Both the position numbers and the translations under genes were made by a program. Below, in pieces: positions 28,225-37,583 of a DNA stretch of 64,000 nucleotides; position 1 is the first letter of the stretch; the number at the start of each line of letters is the position of its first letter. Origin of the DNA: Rhodoblastus sp963710275. GTDB lineage: Bacteria; Pseudomonadota; Alphaproteobacteria; Rhizobiales; Beijerinckiaceae. The stretch is taken from NCBI GenBank assembly GCA_963710275.1, contig CAVPZS010000007.1, forward strand, positions 124,001 through 188,000, written 5' to 3'. The notes under the pieces are model-generated. The model made no database searches. It was not told the DNA's origin and worked only from the letters and a program-made list of their open reading frames with translations.

Positions 28225-28988
28225 GCGCGCCGGTCAAAATCTGGTTCGAGCGCGACGGCAAGCTGCTGCGCCTGCGGCTCGACCGACCCAAGGCCAATGT
28301 GCTCGACGCCGCGATGATCGCCGCGCTGACCGAGGCATTACGCGGGTTCGGCGAACGGCCGGAACTGCGCGGTATTCTCATCGACGCCGCCGGTCCGCAT
28401 TTCAGCTTCGGCGCCAGCGTCGAGGAGCATCTGCCCGAGCAGTGCGCCGCCATGCTGCAGGGATTTCACCAGCTGATCCTGCAAATTCTCGGCTCGCCCG
28501 TTCCGGTGCTGGTCGCGATCAGGGGCCAGTGCCTCGGCGGCGGGCTGGAGCTGGCCTGCGCCGCGCATCTGCTGTTTGCCGCGCCCGACGCAAAACTCGG
28601 GCAGCCGGAAATCCAGATCGGCGTTTTCGCGCCGGCGGCGTCCTGCCTGCTGCCGGAGCGGATCGGCCTCGCTGCCGCCGAGGATTTGCTGCTGTCGGGC
28701 CGCGCCATCAGCGGCGATCAGGCGCTCGCCTTCGGGCTGGTCACCGCGGTCGCCGCCGACCCGGAAGCCGCGGCGCTGGACTATTTCGACCGCCATCTCC
28801 TGGCCAAGAGCGCAAGTTCGTTGCGCTTCGCCGCCCGCGCCGCGCGCCTCGATCTTCATGAGCGCGTCGCCGCCAAACTGACAAAGCTCGAAGACCTCTA
28901 TCTCGGCGGCCTGATGGCGACCGAGGACGCCGTTGAGGGCCTTCACGCCTTCATCGAGAAACGCGCCTGCCTCTGGAAGGATCGCTGA
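28221..28988 (+). CDS. dch: Cyclohexa-1,5-diene-1-carbonyl-CoA hydratase
   Basis: A 255-residue enoyl-CoA hydratase-type enzyme adding water to the dienoyl-CoA made by benzoyl-CoA reductase. Visible: VKIWFERDGKLLRLRLDRPK, GPHFSFGASVEEHLPEQCAA, RGQCLGGGLELACAAHLLFA and LGQPEIQIGVFAPAASCLLP, all as in Thauera/Magnetospirillum Dch. Presence of dch with had and oah separates this route from the R. palustris variant, which over-reduces to the monoene. It directly precedes bcrC by one base. Confidence 0.9.
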   Translation: MSAPVKIWFERDGKLLRLRLDRPKANVLDAAMIAALTEALRGFGERPELRGILIDAAGPHFSFGASVEEHLPEQCAAMLQGFHQLILQILGSPVPVLVAIRGQCLGGGLELACAAHLLFAAPDAKLGQPEIQIGVFAPAASCLLPERIGLAAAEDLLLSGRAISGDQALAFGLVTAVAADPEAAALDYFDRHLLAKSASSLRFAARAARLDLHERVAAKLTKLEDLYLGGLMATEDAVEGLHAFIEKRACLWKDR

Positions 28989-28989
28989 C

Positions 28990-30174
28990 ATGCTGGACAA
29001 GAACACGCCGGCGACGGCGCCGATCGTGGAGCGCTGCGAAGCGCTCTTCTCCGACCTGCATTTCGAGTCCGCGCGGGCCTGGAAAGCCGCCGTTCCCGGC
29101 CGCAAGGTCATCGGCTACATGCCCTATTACATTCCGCGCGAACTGATCCACGCCGCGGGCGCGCTGCCGCTGGCCATTCTCGGCGGCGGCGACCAGCTCG
29201 AAGTCATTCACGGCGACGCCTATTACCAGAGCTATATCTGCCGCATTCCGCGCTCGACCATCGAACTCGGCGTCTCCGGCCGCATCGATTTCGTCGACGG
29301 CATGCTGTTCCCGTCGATCTGCGACGTGATCCGCAACCTCTCGGGCATGTGGAAGCTGATGTTCCCCGATGTCGGCGCGCGCTATGTCGACCTGCCGCAG
29401 AATTTCGACGACGAGATCGGCGGCGAATTCTATCGCAGCGAGCTGAACGAAATCCGCGAATGGCTGGCGGAGATCACCGGCAAGCCGGTCGAGGACGCCG
29501 CATTGCGCGCGTCGATCGCGCTGTTCAACGAGAACCGCCGATTGGTCCGCGCGGTCTACGCCCTGCGCGCGGAAAAACCCTGGAATGCGCCCTCGGCGGA
29601 AGTCTATCTGCTGATGCGCGCCGGGCTGATCCTGCCGGTCGAACAGCATAACCTGCTGCTGCAGGACTACATCGACGCCGCCAGCGAAACCCATCGTCCG
29701 ATGAAGGACAATTCGCGCGTCGTCATCTCCGGCGCCTTCTGCGAACAGCCGCCGCTCAATCTGATCAAGTCGATCGAATTGTCCGGCTGCTATATCGTCG
29801 ATGACGATTTCCTGCTGGTCAACCGTTGGGAAAAATCCGACGTGGCGCTCGACGGCGATCCGCTCGCCAATCTCGCGTCGGCCTTCCTGCACAATTCCAA
29901 TTCGACCTCGCCGAAATACGAGCCCGACGCCGCGATCAAGGGGCAGTTCCTGGTCGACAGCGTCAGGCGCAACCGCGCCGAAGGCGTGATCTTCGCCATG
30001 CCGAGCTTCTGCGATCCCGCGTTGCTCGACCGGCCGATGCTGCAGACGGTGCTGAAGGCCGCCGGCATTCCCAGCATCGCCTTCAAATATGCCGAGAATT
30101 CCGGACAGATGCAGCCGGTGCGCGAACAGGCCGGAACATTCGCCGATTCGATCAAATTATGGAGCGGAGCATGA
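28990..30174 (+). CDS. bcrC: Benzoyl-CoA reductase, gamma subunit
   Basis: An intact 394-residue subunit of the ATP-dependent benzoyl-CoA reductase, of the 2-hydroxyacyl-CoA dehydratase family. Segments such as VIGYMPYYIPRELIHAAGAL, SYICRIPRSTIELGVSG, FVDGMLFPSICDVIRNLSGM and ISGAFCEQPPLNLIKSIELS match BcrC/BadD, with cysteines placed to bind the active-site [4Fe-4S] cluster with BcrB. The complex reduces benzoyl-CoA to the diene with electrons from ferredoxin and two ATP, and only without oxygen. Its stop overlaps bcrB (ATGA). Confidence 0.93.
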   Translation: MLDKNTPATAPIVERCEALFSDLHFESARAWKAAVPGRKVIGYMPYYIPRELIHAAGALPLAILGGGDQLEVIHGDAYYQSYICRIPRSTIELGVSGRIDFVDGMLFPSICDVIRNLSGMWKLMFPDVGARYVDLPQNFDDEIGGEFYRSELNEIREWLAEITGKPVEDAALRASIALFNENRRLVRAVYALRAEKPWNAPSAEVYLLMRAGLILPVEQHNLLLQDYIDAASETHRPMKDNSRVVISGAFCEQPPLNLIKSIELSGCYIVDDDFLLVNRWEKSDVALDGDPLANLASAFLHNSNSTSPKYEPDAAIKGQFLVDSVRRNRAEGVIFAMPSFCDPALLDRPMLQTVLKAAGIPSIAFKYAENSGQMQPVREQAGTFADSIKLWSGA

Positions 30175-31480
30175 CCATCATCACCCGGCCCAAGGCGCTC
30201 CCGGCGGAGATCATCCGCGACGCGTCCATGGCGAAGCAGAAGGAGATGATGGCGCGCCACTACGAGCGGCTGAGCCAATGCGCCCGAGACCGGCGAGAAG
30301 GTCGCCTCGACCTTCGTGCCCGGCAATCTCAACGAGTTGATCCTGTGCTTCGACATCGTCAACAACCTGCCCGAGGTCAACGCCATCCAGAGCGGCCTGC
30401 GCAAGCAGAGCGGCGGCTATGTGATGGAAGCGGAAAAAGCCGGCCATTCCGAGGACGTCTGCACCTATGTCAAATCCGACATCGGCATGATGGCCAAGGG
30501 CAATATCGGCCCCAACGGACGCGCGCTGCCCGACCCCGATGTGCTGCTGCTGTCCTACACCGGCTGCTTCACTTTCATGAAATGGTTCGAACTGCTGCGC
30601 GAGCAGTACAAGTGCGAAACCATCATGCTGCACACGCCCTATCTGGCGACGGCAAGATCACGCCGGAGATGGTGCAATACATGGTCAAGCAGCTCAAGCA
30701 GGAGGTCATCCCGACGCTGGAGCAGGTCTCCGGCGTCAAGTTCGACATCGACCGCCTGCGCGAGTATCTGCGCAAGTCCGCGCAAGCGCCGAGGACGATC
30801 ACGTCTGGGTGCTGCAAAGCGGCAAGAACAAGCCGTCGCCGATCGACGCCTATTTCGGCGGCATCTATTACATCGGCCCGATCTTCGGCGCCTTCCGCGG
30901 CACCGATGACGCGATCGAATATTACAGGTTCCTGCGCCAGGAAGTCGAGGCGCGCATCGCCGAGGGCAAGGGACCGGTGACGCCGGACGGCGACATGCCA
31001 TACGAGCGCTATCGCCTCGTCGTCGAGGGGCCGCCGAACTACACCCATTTCCGCCAGTTCTGGAAAATGTTCTACGACGAGGGCGCTGTCGTGGTGGCGT
31101 CGAGCTACACCAAGGTCGGCGGCACCTATGATTACGGCTTCCGCCACGACCCCGACCGTCCGCTGGAATCGCTCGCCGAATATTGCCTGAACGTCTACAC
31201 CAACCGCAACCTGCCGATGCGCGTCGACATGCTGGTCAACTACATCAACGAATATCAGGCCGATGGCCTGCTGATCAATTCGATCAAGAGCTGCAACAGC
31301 TTTTCCGCCGGTCAATTGCTGATCATGCGCGAAGTCGAGAAGCGCACCGGCAAGCCCGCTGCCTTCATCGAAACCGACCTGGTCGATCCCCGCTATTTCT
31401 CGTCCGCCAACATCAAGAACCGTCTGGAAAGCTATTTCCAGATGATCGAGCAGAAGCGCGCCGGCGCCCACGCAGCCTGA
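30171..31480 (+). CDS. bcrB: Benzoyl-CoA reductase, beta subunit, three frameshifts
   Basis: Partner of BcrC in the substrate-reducing half. Blocks: MAKQKEMMARHYERLSQCA, STFVPGNLNELILCFDIVNN, KSDIGMMAKGNIGPNG, LLLSYTGCFTFMKWFELLRE, then an uninterrupted C-terminal 220 residues (PSPIDAYFGGIYYIGPIFGA, SSYTKVGGTYDYGFRHDPDR, LLINSIKSCNSFSAGQLLIM). Frame changes near 30285, 30652 and 30790 are each one base and fall in poorly repetitive GC-rich sequence. Rebuilt length is about 436 residues, normal for BcrB. Confidence 0.92.
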
Positions 31481-31490
31481 GGAGGATTTC

Positions 31491-32813
31491 ATGCGCACAT
31501 TCATCGGCATCGACCTCGGCTCGACCACGACCAAGGCCGTGGTGCTCGACGAGAACCAGCAGGTCATCGGCCGCGGCATCACCAACTCGCGCTCGAACTA
31601 CGGCACGGCGGCGCGGGTCGCCAGCGAGGAGGCGCGGGTCGACGGGCGCTTCACCCTGTTCCGGCGGACGCTGAGCGGACTCGACGGCGACGCGACGCAC
31701 GTCGACGATTTCCTCGGCGCGCTGGAACGCAGCTTCCGGCTCGAACAGTTCCTCGAACAGCTCGCGGACCTGGAAGAAACCTGCCTCGGCCAGCTGCAAG
31801 ACCGAGCGTTTCGTCAAGGTCGCCGGGAAATGCGGCGACGGCGCTGCAGGAGGTCTTCGCGCGTCTGCGCGCCGAGGCGGCGGAGCTCTTCGCGCCGGGC
31901 GCCAAACGCAAGTCCGACTTTTTCCGCGACATCGCCGGATCGCGCTTCCACGTCCACGCCGAAGCGGTCGCTCGACGAGGCGGGCGTCGCCGCATGACAT
32001 GCTGCTCAACGCCTATGACAAGTCGATCATCGACGTCGAGAACCGGCCGCCGTCGGGCGATCATGAACGACAAGTTGCGCCGCGCCATGGAGCGCGTGCT
32101 GAACCGATCGCGCCATCGCTGACGCACGGCGTCGCCGGCCTGTCCGACGCGATCGAGCGAACGCTCGGCGCTCGAACTCGAGGAAACCTATCTGGTCGGC
32201 ACCGGCTACGGCCGCGTCACCCTGCCGTTCTCGAAGGAGCATATCCGCTCGGAAATCCTCTGCCACGGCCTCGGCGCGCACATGATGTACCCGAAGCACC
32301 CGCACCGTGCTCGACATCGGCGGCCAGGACACCAAGGGCATCCAGGTCGACGCCGCGGGCATCGTCGAGAATTTCCAGATGAACGATCGCTGCGCCGCCG
32401 GCTGCGGCCGCTATCTCGGCTATATCGCCGACGAGATGAACATGGGGCTGCACGAACTCGGGCCGCTGGCGATGAAGTCGAACAGGCCGGCGCGGATCAA
32501 TTCGACCTGCACCGTCTTCGCCGGCGCCGAATTGCGCGACCGGCTTTCGCTCGGCGAAAAGCGCGAGGACATCCTGGCCGGCCTGCACCGCGCCATCATC
32601 CTGCGCGCCATATCGATCATCTCGCGCTCGGGCGGCGTCACCGACGAATTCACCTTCACCGGCGGCGTCGCCAAGAACGACGCGGCGGTGCGCGAACTGC
32701 GCAAGCTCATCAAGGAAAACTACGGCGACGTCACCATCAACATCAATCCGGATTCGATCTACACCGGCGCGCTCGGCGCCGCCGAATTCGCCCGCCGCGC
32801 CGTCGACGCCTGA
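31491..32813 (+). CDS. bcrA: Benzoyl-CoA reductase, alpha (ATPase) subunit, frameshifted
   Basis: ATP-hydrolysing electron activator. The start FIGIDLGSTTTKAVVLDENQ, and later LDIGGQDTKGIQVDAAGIVE, are the phosphate and adenosine loops of the ASKHA fold. The cysteines of FQMNDRCAAGCGRYLGYIAD bridge the [4Fe-4S] cluster with BcrD. EFTFTGGVAKNDAAVRELRK closes the domain. At least five frame changes crowd 31800-32300. GAGGA lies before the ATG. About 440 residues when rebuilt, as in Thauera BcrA. Confidence 0.92.
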
Positions 32814-32828
32814 ACGAGGATTTTGCTC

Positions 32829-33673
32829 ATGACCATTACCGCAGGAATCGACATCGGCACGGGCGCCATCAAGATCGCGATCTTCGACGCCGACGGCGAC
32901 AAGGAAAACTGGCTGGCGCAGGCGCGTCGAGCGCATGCGCCAGCGCGATCCCTTGCAGATCGCGGCGCAGGCCTACGACGCAGCCCTCGCCGACGCCGGG
33001 CTGACGCGCAACGATGTCGCCTATTGCGCCACCACCGGCGACGGCGAGGCGCTGGAATTCCACACCGGCCATTTCTATTCGATGACCACCCATGCGCGCG
33101 GCGCCATCTACATGCAGCCGGACTGCCGCGCCGTGCTCGACGTCGGCGCCCTGCATGGCCGCGCGATCCGCATCGACGAGCACGGCAAGGTGCTGAACTA
33201 CAAGATGACCAGCCAGTGCGCCTCCGGCTCCGGCCAATTCCTGGAAAATATCGCGCGCTATCTCGGCATCGCCCAGGACGAGATCGGCGCGCTGTCGAAA
33301 CAGGCGGACAATCCCGAAAAGGTCTCGGGCATTTGCGCGGTGCTGGCCGAAACCGACGTCATCAACATGGTCTCGCGCGGCATCACCGGCGCCGAACATC
33401 CTGAAAGGCATCCATGACTCCATGGCCGATCGGCTGGCCAAGCTGCTGAAGACCATCGGCGGCCTCGACGGCAAGATCCAGATGACCGGCGGGCTGGCGC
33501 TCGATCTCGGCCTCGTCGAGGCGATGAAGGAGGCGATGGTGCGCGAGAAGATCAGCGCGCCGATCGACACCCATCCGGACGCGATCTACGCCGGCGCCAT
33601 CGGCGCGGCGCTGTGGGGCGCCTTCCGCCATGACAAGCTGAGGAAACTGGCCGCGCAGGCCGAAGCCGCCTGA
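32829..33673 (+). CDS. bcrD: Benzoyl-CoA reductase, delta (ATPase) subunit, two frameshifts
   Basis: Second activator subunit, pairing with BcrA. MTITAGIDIGTGAIKIAIFD gives the ATP-binding loop; VLDVGALHGRAIRIDEHGKV is the second loop; NYKMTSQCASGSGQFLENIA holds the cluster cysteine. The last frame restores GKIQMTGGLALDLGLVEAMK. Frame changes lie near 32930 and 33395. ATG 32829 is preceded by GAGGAT at 8 bases; a TTG at 32823 is in frame but less likely. Confidence 0.92.
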
Positions 33674-33691
33674 AAAAGGAAGGAAGAAAAC

Positions 33692-33937
33692 ATGGCTTTG
33701 ATGATCAACGAGGATTGCACGGCCTGCGACGCCTGTCGTCCCGTGTGCCCGAACGAGGCGATCGCGCAGGCTGAGCCCGCGTTCACGATCGACGCCTTGC
33801 GCTGCACGGAATGCGTCGGCGCCCATGACGAGCCGCAGTGCCGCCTCGTCTGCCCCGCCAATTGCATTGTCGCCAATCCGGATTGGGAGGAGTCCCACGA
33901 GCAGTTGCAGGAAAAATACGAGTCCCTGCACGCCTGA
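33692..33937 (+). CDS. 2[4Fe-4S] ferredoxin, probable electron donor to benzoyl-CoA reductase
   Basis: An 81-residue ferredoxin with two clusters: CTACDACRPVCPNEAI and, with an insertion typical of the Alvin-type ferredoxins in these pathways, CTECVGAHDEPQCRLVC followed by PANCIV. It would carry low-potential electrons from KorAB to BcrCBAD. It ends the operon 18 bases after bcrD, and its stop is 3 bases from that of the convergent MaoC-like gene. Confidence 0.93.
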   Translation: MALMINEDCTACDACRPVCPNEAIAQAEPAFTIDALRCTECVGAHDEPQCRLVCPANCIVANPDWEESHEQLQEKYESLHA

Positions 33938-33940
33938 GGC

Positions 33941-34411
33941 TTATCGGCTGCGCGCGGCAAGCATGTTCATCGCCGTGAAGCTGCAGACGACTTCGCCCTG
34001 CTGGTTGATCGCTTCGAGCGCCGATGTCACGATCCCACGATCGGGCTTCGATCGGGAGCGTCTCGCCGAGACAACGGTGACGCGAAGCCGCAATCGGTCG
34101 CCGGGCCGAACCGGACGCAGCCAGCGGACCTCATCGACGCCGGGCGAAGCGAGGCTCGCGACATCCGACAGGTAATGCTCCACAAACAGGCGCATCATCA
34201 AGCCGATGGTGTGCCAACCGCTGGCGATCAGGCCCTGGAACGGTCCCGAAGCGGCCTTGACTGGATCGACATGCATGGTTTGCGGGTCGAAGCGCCGGGC
34301 GAAGGAAATGATTTCCGCCTCGTCCACGGTAATCGGCCCGAATTCGTAGAGGGAACCCTCAGCATAGTCCTCGAAGAAGCGATCGTCGATGGGCGTCGGG
34401 AAAGTGGACAA
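33941..34411 (-). CDS. MaoC-like (R)-hydratase / hot-dog dehydratase
   Basis: A hot-dog protein: DDRFFEDYAEGSLYEFGPIT, EIISFARRFDPQTMHVDPVK with the catalytic D..H pair, then GLIASGWHTIGLMMRLFVEH and PVRPGDRLRLRVTVV. It would hydrate an enoyl-CoA; a step of the lower benzoyl-CoA pathway is plausible. The start is uncertain: TTG 34411 gives a normal N-terminus, whereas ATG 34492 adds 27 unconserved residues. It is divergent from the cupin/benzoate-CoA ligase genes and shares the promoter interval with an operator-like motif and an FNR-type box. Confidence 0.8.
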   Translation of the reverse strand: MSTFPTPIDDRFFEDYAEGSLYEFGPITVDEAEIISFARRFDPQTMHVDPVKAASGPFQGLIASGWHTIGLMMRLFVEHYLSDVASLASPGVDEVRWLRPVRPGDRLRLRVTVVSARRSRSKPDRGIVTSALEAINQQGEVVCSFTAMNMLAARSR

Positions 34412-34515
34412 GGTCAAGGCTCGCGCTTGCGTCTCAGGCTGCGACCTTGGTCGCATCGATTTTGCCCAAGGAGCGTTACGCAATTCGCCCATTGTGGCAA
34501 GAGGGCGCGAATCTG

Positions 34516-34534
34516 CAAATTGGTATTGACATGC
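34516..34534 (-). promoter_or_regulatory. Copy of the shared benzoyl-CoA cluster motif (MaoC/cupin divergent promoter)
   Basis: Read on the minus strand: GCATGTCAATACCAATTT. It overlaps a perfect -35-like TTGACA (34526-34531) on the plus strand, so a protein bound here would occlude it. It is related to the sites at 19378, 25940 and 37565. Confidence 0.5.
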
Positions 34535-34554
34535 ATAATTTAGCTGGCGAAACT

Positions 34555-34568
34555 ATGATCCAGATCAA
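34555..34568 (+). promoter_or_regulatory. FNR/CRP-type half-perfect box upstream of the cupin and benzoate-CoA ligase genes
   Basis: ATGATCCAGATCAA differs from the FNR consensus TTGAT-N4-ATCAA at a single position. It is centred about 51 bases before the cupin start codon. R. palustris uses the FNR homologue AadR for benzoate genes, so a similar activator may act here. Confidence 0.5.
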
Positions 34569-34612
34569 GTCTCCGCAGCGGGACGAAAAACGAAAAACTT
34601 TGGGAGACGACC

Positions 34613-35101
34613 ATGAGCGGAACCGCGGACAGCGGCGCGCGAGGCGATTTTTTGCGCCTTGTGGGCGAGATTGCGACAGCCATCGGCGACCGTCCCCTCG
34701 ACGCCAAGCTTGAGGCCTGGCTCAACGGCGCCTATGCGCCGCGCGGCGACGCCTTCAAAAAACTCGCCGCCGCCATCGAGGCGGGCGCGGAGGAAGGCTG
34801 GCTCTGCCAGCGCGAAGCCGGCGGAATCCGCTTCGGCCGGCCGGTCAAGCCAGGCGCCGAAGCCGGCCTGTTCAGCGTCGACGTCGTGCACATGCCCGCC
34901 TGCGCCGGGCCGCACCACGTCCATCCGCAAGGCGAGATCGGCATGATCGCGCCGACCGAGGCGGAGCCGACCTTCGACGGCCATCCCGAGGGCTGGTACG
35001 TCTACGGCCCCGGCACGGCGCATCATCCGACCGTGCGCGACGGCGCGGCTTTCATTCTCTATCTGCTGCCCGACGGCGCGATCGAGTTCACCGGACGTTG
35101 A
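34613..35101 (+). CDS. Cupin-type protein, DUF4863 / 4-hydroxylaminobenzoate lyase family
   Basis: An intact 162-residue cupin. The metal-binding histidines lie in GPHHVHPQGEIGMI and in YGPGTAHHPTVRDG. The overall pattern matches the DUF4863 family that includes p-hydroxylaminobenzoate lyase, and such genes are often found beside boxABC clusters. The reaction here is unknown; a role in handling a side product of benzoate activation is a guess. Start ATG has GGAGA 6 bases upstream. Its stop is 38 bases before the ligase start. Confidence 0.72.
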   Translation: MSGTADSGARGDFLRLVGEIATAIGDRPLDAKLEAWLNGAYAPRGDAFKKLAAAIEAGAEEGWLCQREAGGIRFGRPVKPGAEAGLFSVDVVHMPACAGPHHVHPQGEIGMIAPTEAEPTFDGHPEGWYVYGPGTAHHPTVRDGAAFILYLLPDGAIEFTGR

Positions 35102-35139
35102 TTTTCATTCGCGACTCCCCGCAAAGGATCGAAGACGCC

Positions 35140-36666
35140 ATGCCGCTCTACAATGCCTGCACGGACCTGCTCGACCGCAATATCGAGGCCGGCCGTGGCG
35201 ACAAGATCGCCTATATCGACCACGAGCGCGCGATCAGCTTTCGCGAACTGCAGACGGAAACACGGCGCTTCGCCAACCTGCTCGTCTCCCTGGGCGTCAG
35301 GCGCGAGGAACGTATCGCGCTCATTCTCGCTGATACGATCGAATATCCGATCGCCATCCTCGGCGCCATGCGCGCGGGCGTCGTTCCGGTATTGCTCAAC
35401 ACGCTGCTGACGTCAGAGCAATACAGCTACATGCTTTCGGACTCGCGGGCCGCCGCCGCCTTCGTCTCAGAGCCGCTGCTGGCGGCGGTCGAGCCCGCGC
35501 TCTCGGCGCTGCCGGTCAACGCCAAGGTTTTCGTCGCGAGCGGCCCCGCCGGCGCCCATGAGGATTTCAGCAAGGCGCTTGCCGCGCAAAGCGCCGATTT
35601 CACCACCGCCGACACGCATTCCGACGAACCCGCCTTCTGGCTCTACTCCTCGGGATCCACGGGCGCCCCCAAGGGCACGAAACACGTGCACACCAGCCCG
35701 ATGCTGACAGCCAGGCTGTTCGCGCAAGGGGTGGTGGGCATGCGCGAGGACGACCTGGTGCATTCCGCGGCGAAATTGTTCTTCGCCTACGGCTTCGGCA
35801 ATTCGCTGTCCTTTCCGCTGTCGGTCGGCGCCACCACCATCCTCAATCCGCTGCGGCCGACGCCGGAAACGGTGTTCGCGGTGCTGGAGAAGCATCAGCC
35901 GACGATCTTCTGCGGCGTGCCGACGCTGTTCTCCGCCATGCTGCATGATTCCAAGCACGCGGCCTCCAAGGGCTCGTCGGCGCTGCGCATGTGCACGTCG
36001 GCGGGCGAAGCGCTGCCGGAGCATATCGGCCAGAACTGGGAAAAGCGGTTCAACGCGCCGATCATCGACGGCGTCGGATCGACCGAGCTTCTGCATATCT
36101 TCCTGTCGAACGCGCCCGGCGATGTCGTCTATGGCACATCCGGACGCGCCGTGCCCGGCTATGAGGTGAAGCTGCTCGACGAACACGGCCAGGAAGTCGG
36201 ACCGAGCGAAATCGGCGAGCTCTATGTCAAGGGGCCGACCTCCGCCGAAGGCTACTGGAACCAGCGCGACAAGAGCCGCGCGACCTTCCAGGGCGAGTGG
36301 ACCAAGACCGGCGACAAATACATCCGCGACGCCTCGGGCCGCCACACCTACTGCGGCCGCGCCGACGACATGTTCAAGGTATCGGGCATCTGGGTTTCCC
36401 CCTTTGAAGTCGAGGGGGCGCTGGCGAGCCATCCTGCCGTGCTGGAGGCGGCGGTCGTGGAGCATCCCGACGAAGAGGGCCTGCTGAAGCCGAAAGCCTT
36501 CATCGTGCTCAAGGACGGCGCTGATCCCGAGGGCATTCGGGAGAGCTTGAAGGAACACGTCAAGGCCACGGTGGGCATGTGGAAATATCCGCGCTGGATC
36601 GAGGTCGTCGAGTCGCTGCCCAAGACCGCGACCGGCAAGATCCAGCGTTTCAAGCTGCGCGGGTGA
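35140..36666 (+). CDS. bclA: Benzoate-CoA ligase
   Basis: An intact AMP-forming ligase of about 508 residues that activates benzoate to benzoyl-CoA, the entry point for both ring-opening routes in this cluster. Visible: LYSSGSTGAPKGTKHVHTS (P-loop), AAKLFFAYGFGNSLSFPLSV, DGVGSTELLHIFLSNAPGDV, TGDKYIRDASGRHTYCGRAD, DMFKVSGIWVSPFEVEGALA and the catalytic lysine in PKTATGKIQRFKLRG. The latter is also the lysine silenced by GNAT acetylation in related ligases. ATG 35140 gives the usual MPLYNACTDLLDRN start; the frame also opens at TTG 35098. Confidence 0.93.
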   Translation: MPLYNACTDLLDRNIEAGRGDKIAYIDHERAISFRELQTETRRFANLLVSLGVRREERIALILADTIEYPIAILGAMRAGVVPVLLNTLLTSEQYSYMLSDSRAAAAFVSEPLLAAVEPALSALPVNAKVFVASGPAGAHEDFSKALAAQSADFTTADTHSDEPAFWLYSSGSTGAPKGTKHVHTSPMLTARLFAQGVVGMREDDLVHSAAKLFFAYGFGNSLSFPLSVGATTILNPLRPTPETVFAVLEKHQPTIFCGVPTLFSAMLHDSKHAASKGSSALRMCTSAGEALPEHIGQNWEKRFNAPIIDGVGSTELLHIFLSNAPGDVVYGTSGRAVPGYEVKLLDEHGQEVGPSEIGELYVKGPTSAEGYWNQRDKSRATFQGEWTKTGDKYIRDASGRHTYCGRADDMFKVSGIWVSPFEVEGALASHPAVLEAAVVEHPDEEGLLKPKAFIVLKDGADPEGIRESLKEHVKATVGMWKYPRWIEVVESLPKTATGKIQRFKLRG

Positions 36667-36673
36667 CGGACCG

Positions 36674-37531
36674 ATGGACCTCCAGCCATCCGGCTTTCTC
36701 GACCTTGGCGACCAGAATCTCGAATATCGCTTCATCGGCCCCTCGCCCGAACAGGCGCCGACCCTCGTAATGCTGCATGAAGGCCTCGGCTGCGTCGACC
36801 TCTGGCAAAAATTTCCCGACCGGCTGGCCGAGGCGACCGGCGCCGGCGTCTTCGTCTATTCGCGCGCAGGCTACGGACAGTCGAGCCCCGTTCCCCTGCC
36901 CCGCCCGCTGACATACATGCACAAGGAAGGATTGCAGACATTGCCGCGCCTGCTCGACGCCATCGGGTTCCGGCGCGGCGGATTGCTCGGCCATTCCGAC
37001 GGCGCCTCGATCGCCGCGATTTTCGCCGGCGGCGTGAACGATCCGCGCGTCACCTGTCTCAGCCTCGTCGCGCCGCATTTCTTCGCCGAGGAATTTGGCC
37101 TGCGCGAGATCGCGAAGGCGCGCGAAGCCTACGGGACGACGGATCTGCGCGAAAGATTGGCGCGACGGCACAATCATGTCGACGTCGCCTTCCGCGGCTG
37201 GAACGACGCCTGGCTCGATCCGGGATTTCGCGCCTGGGACCTGACGGAATATCTGCCGCGTATCAAGGTTCCCGTCCAGGTCATGCAGGGGGCGGACGAC
37301 CCCTATGGCACGCGGCGCCATGTCGATGTCGTGGTCGAGCAATCGGGCGGCCCGGTCGAAACCGAAATTCTCGCGGGCGTCGGACATTCGCCGCATCGCG
37401 AGGCGCCTGAGCTTGCGCTCGCGTCTATCGCGGGTTTTTTCAATCGCCAGCTCGGCGGCAAGGTCAATCCCGGCGACAAGAGCGCTCCCGAGGGGAACAC
37501 CGAGCCAGTCGCGCAAAATCGCCCGGCGTAA
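36674..37531 (+). CDS. Alpha/beta hydrolase of the benzoate (box) cluster
   Basis: An intact 285-residue serine hydrolase: LVMLHEGLGCVDLWQKFPDR (oxyanion region), YSRAGYGQSSPVPLPRPLTY, nucleophile elbow LLGHSDGASIAAIFAGG, acid in VMQGADDPYGTRRH and the histidine in VGHSPHREAPELA. It starts 8 bases after the ligase stop. Hydrolases of this type often accompany box genes and may cut non-productive CoA thioesters or lactones; the substrate is not known. Confidence 0.8.
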   Translation: MDLQPSGFLDLGDQNLEYRFIGPSPEQAPTLVMLHEGLGCVDLWQKFPDRLAEATGAGVFVYSRAGYGQSSPVPLPRPLTYMHKEGLQTLPRLLDAIGFRRGGLLGHSDGASIAAIFAGGVNDPRVTCLSLVAPHFFAEEFGLREIAKAREAYGTTDLRERLARRHNHVDVAFRGWNDAWLDPGFRAWDLTEYLPRIKVPVQVMQGADDPYGTRRHVDVVVEQSGGPVETEILAGVGHSPHREAPELALASIAGFFNRQLGGKVNPGDKSAPEGNTEPVAQNRPA

Positions 37532-37564
37532 AAACCGGTTGCGAAAGCGATTTACCGCATTATA

Positions 37565-37582
37565 GTATAGAAATACCGATTT
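37565..37582 (+). promoter_or_regulatory. Copy of the shared benzoyl-CoA cluster motif (boxC promoter)
   Basis: GTATAGAAATACCGATTT, with GTAT and ATAC as inverted arms. It resembles the sites at 19378, 25940 and 34516 and lies 130 bases before the boxC start. Confidence 0.45.
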
Positions 37583-37583
37583 A

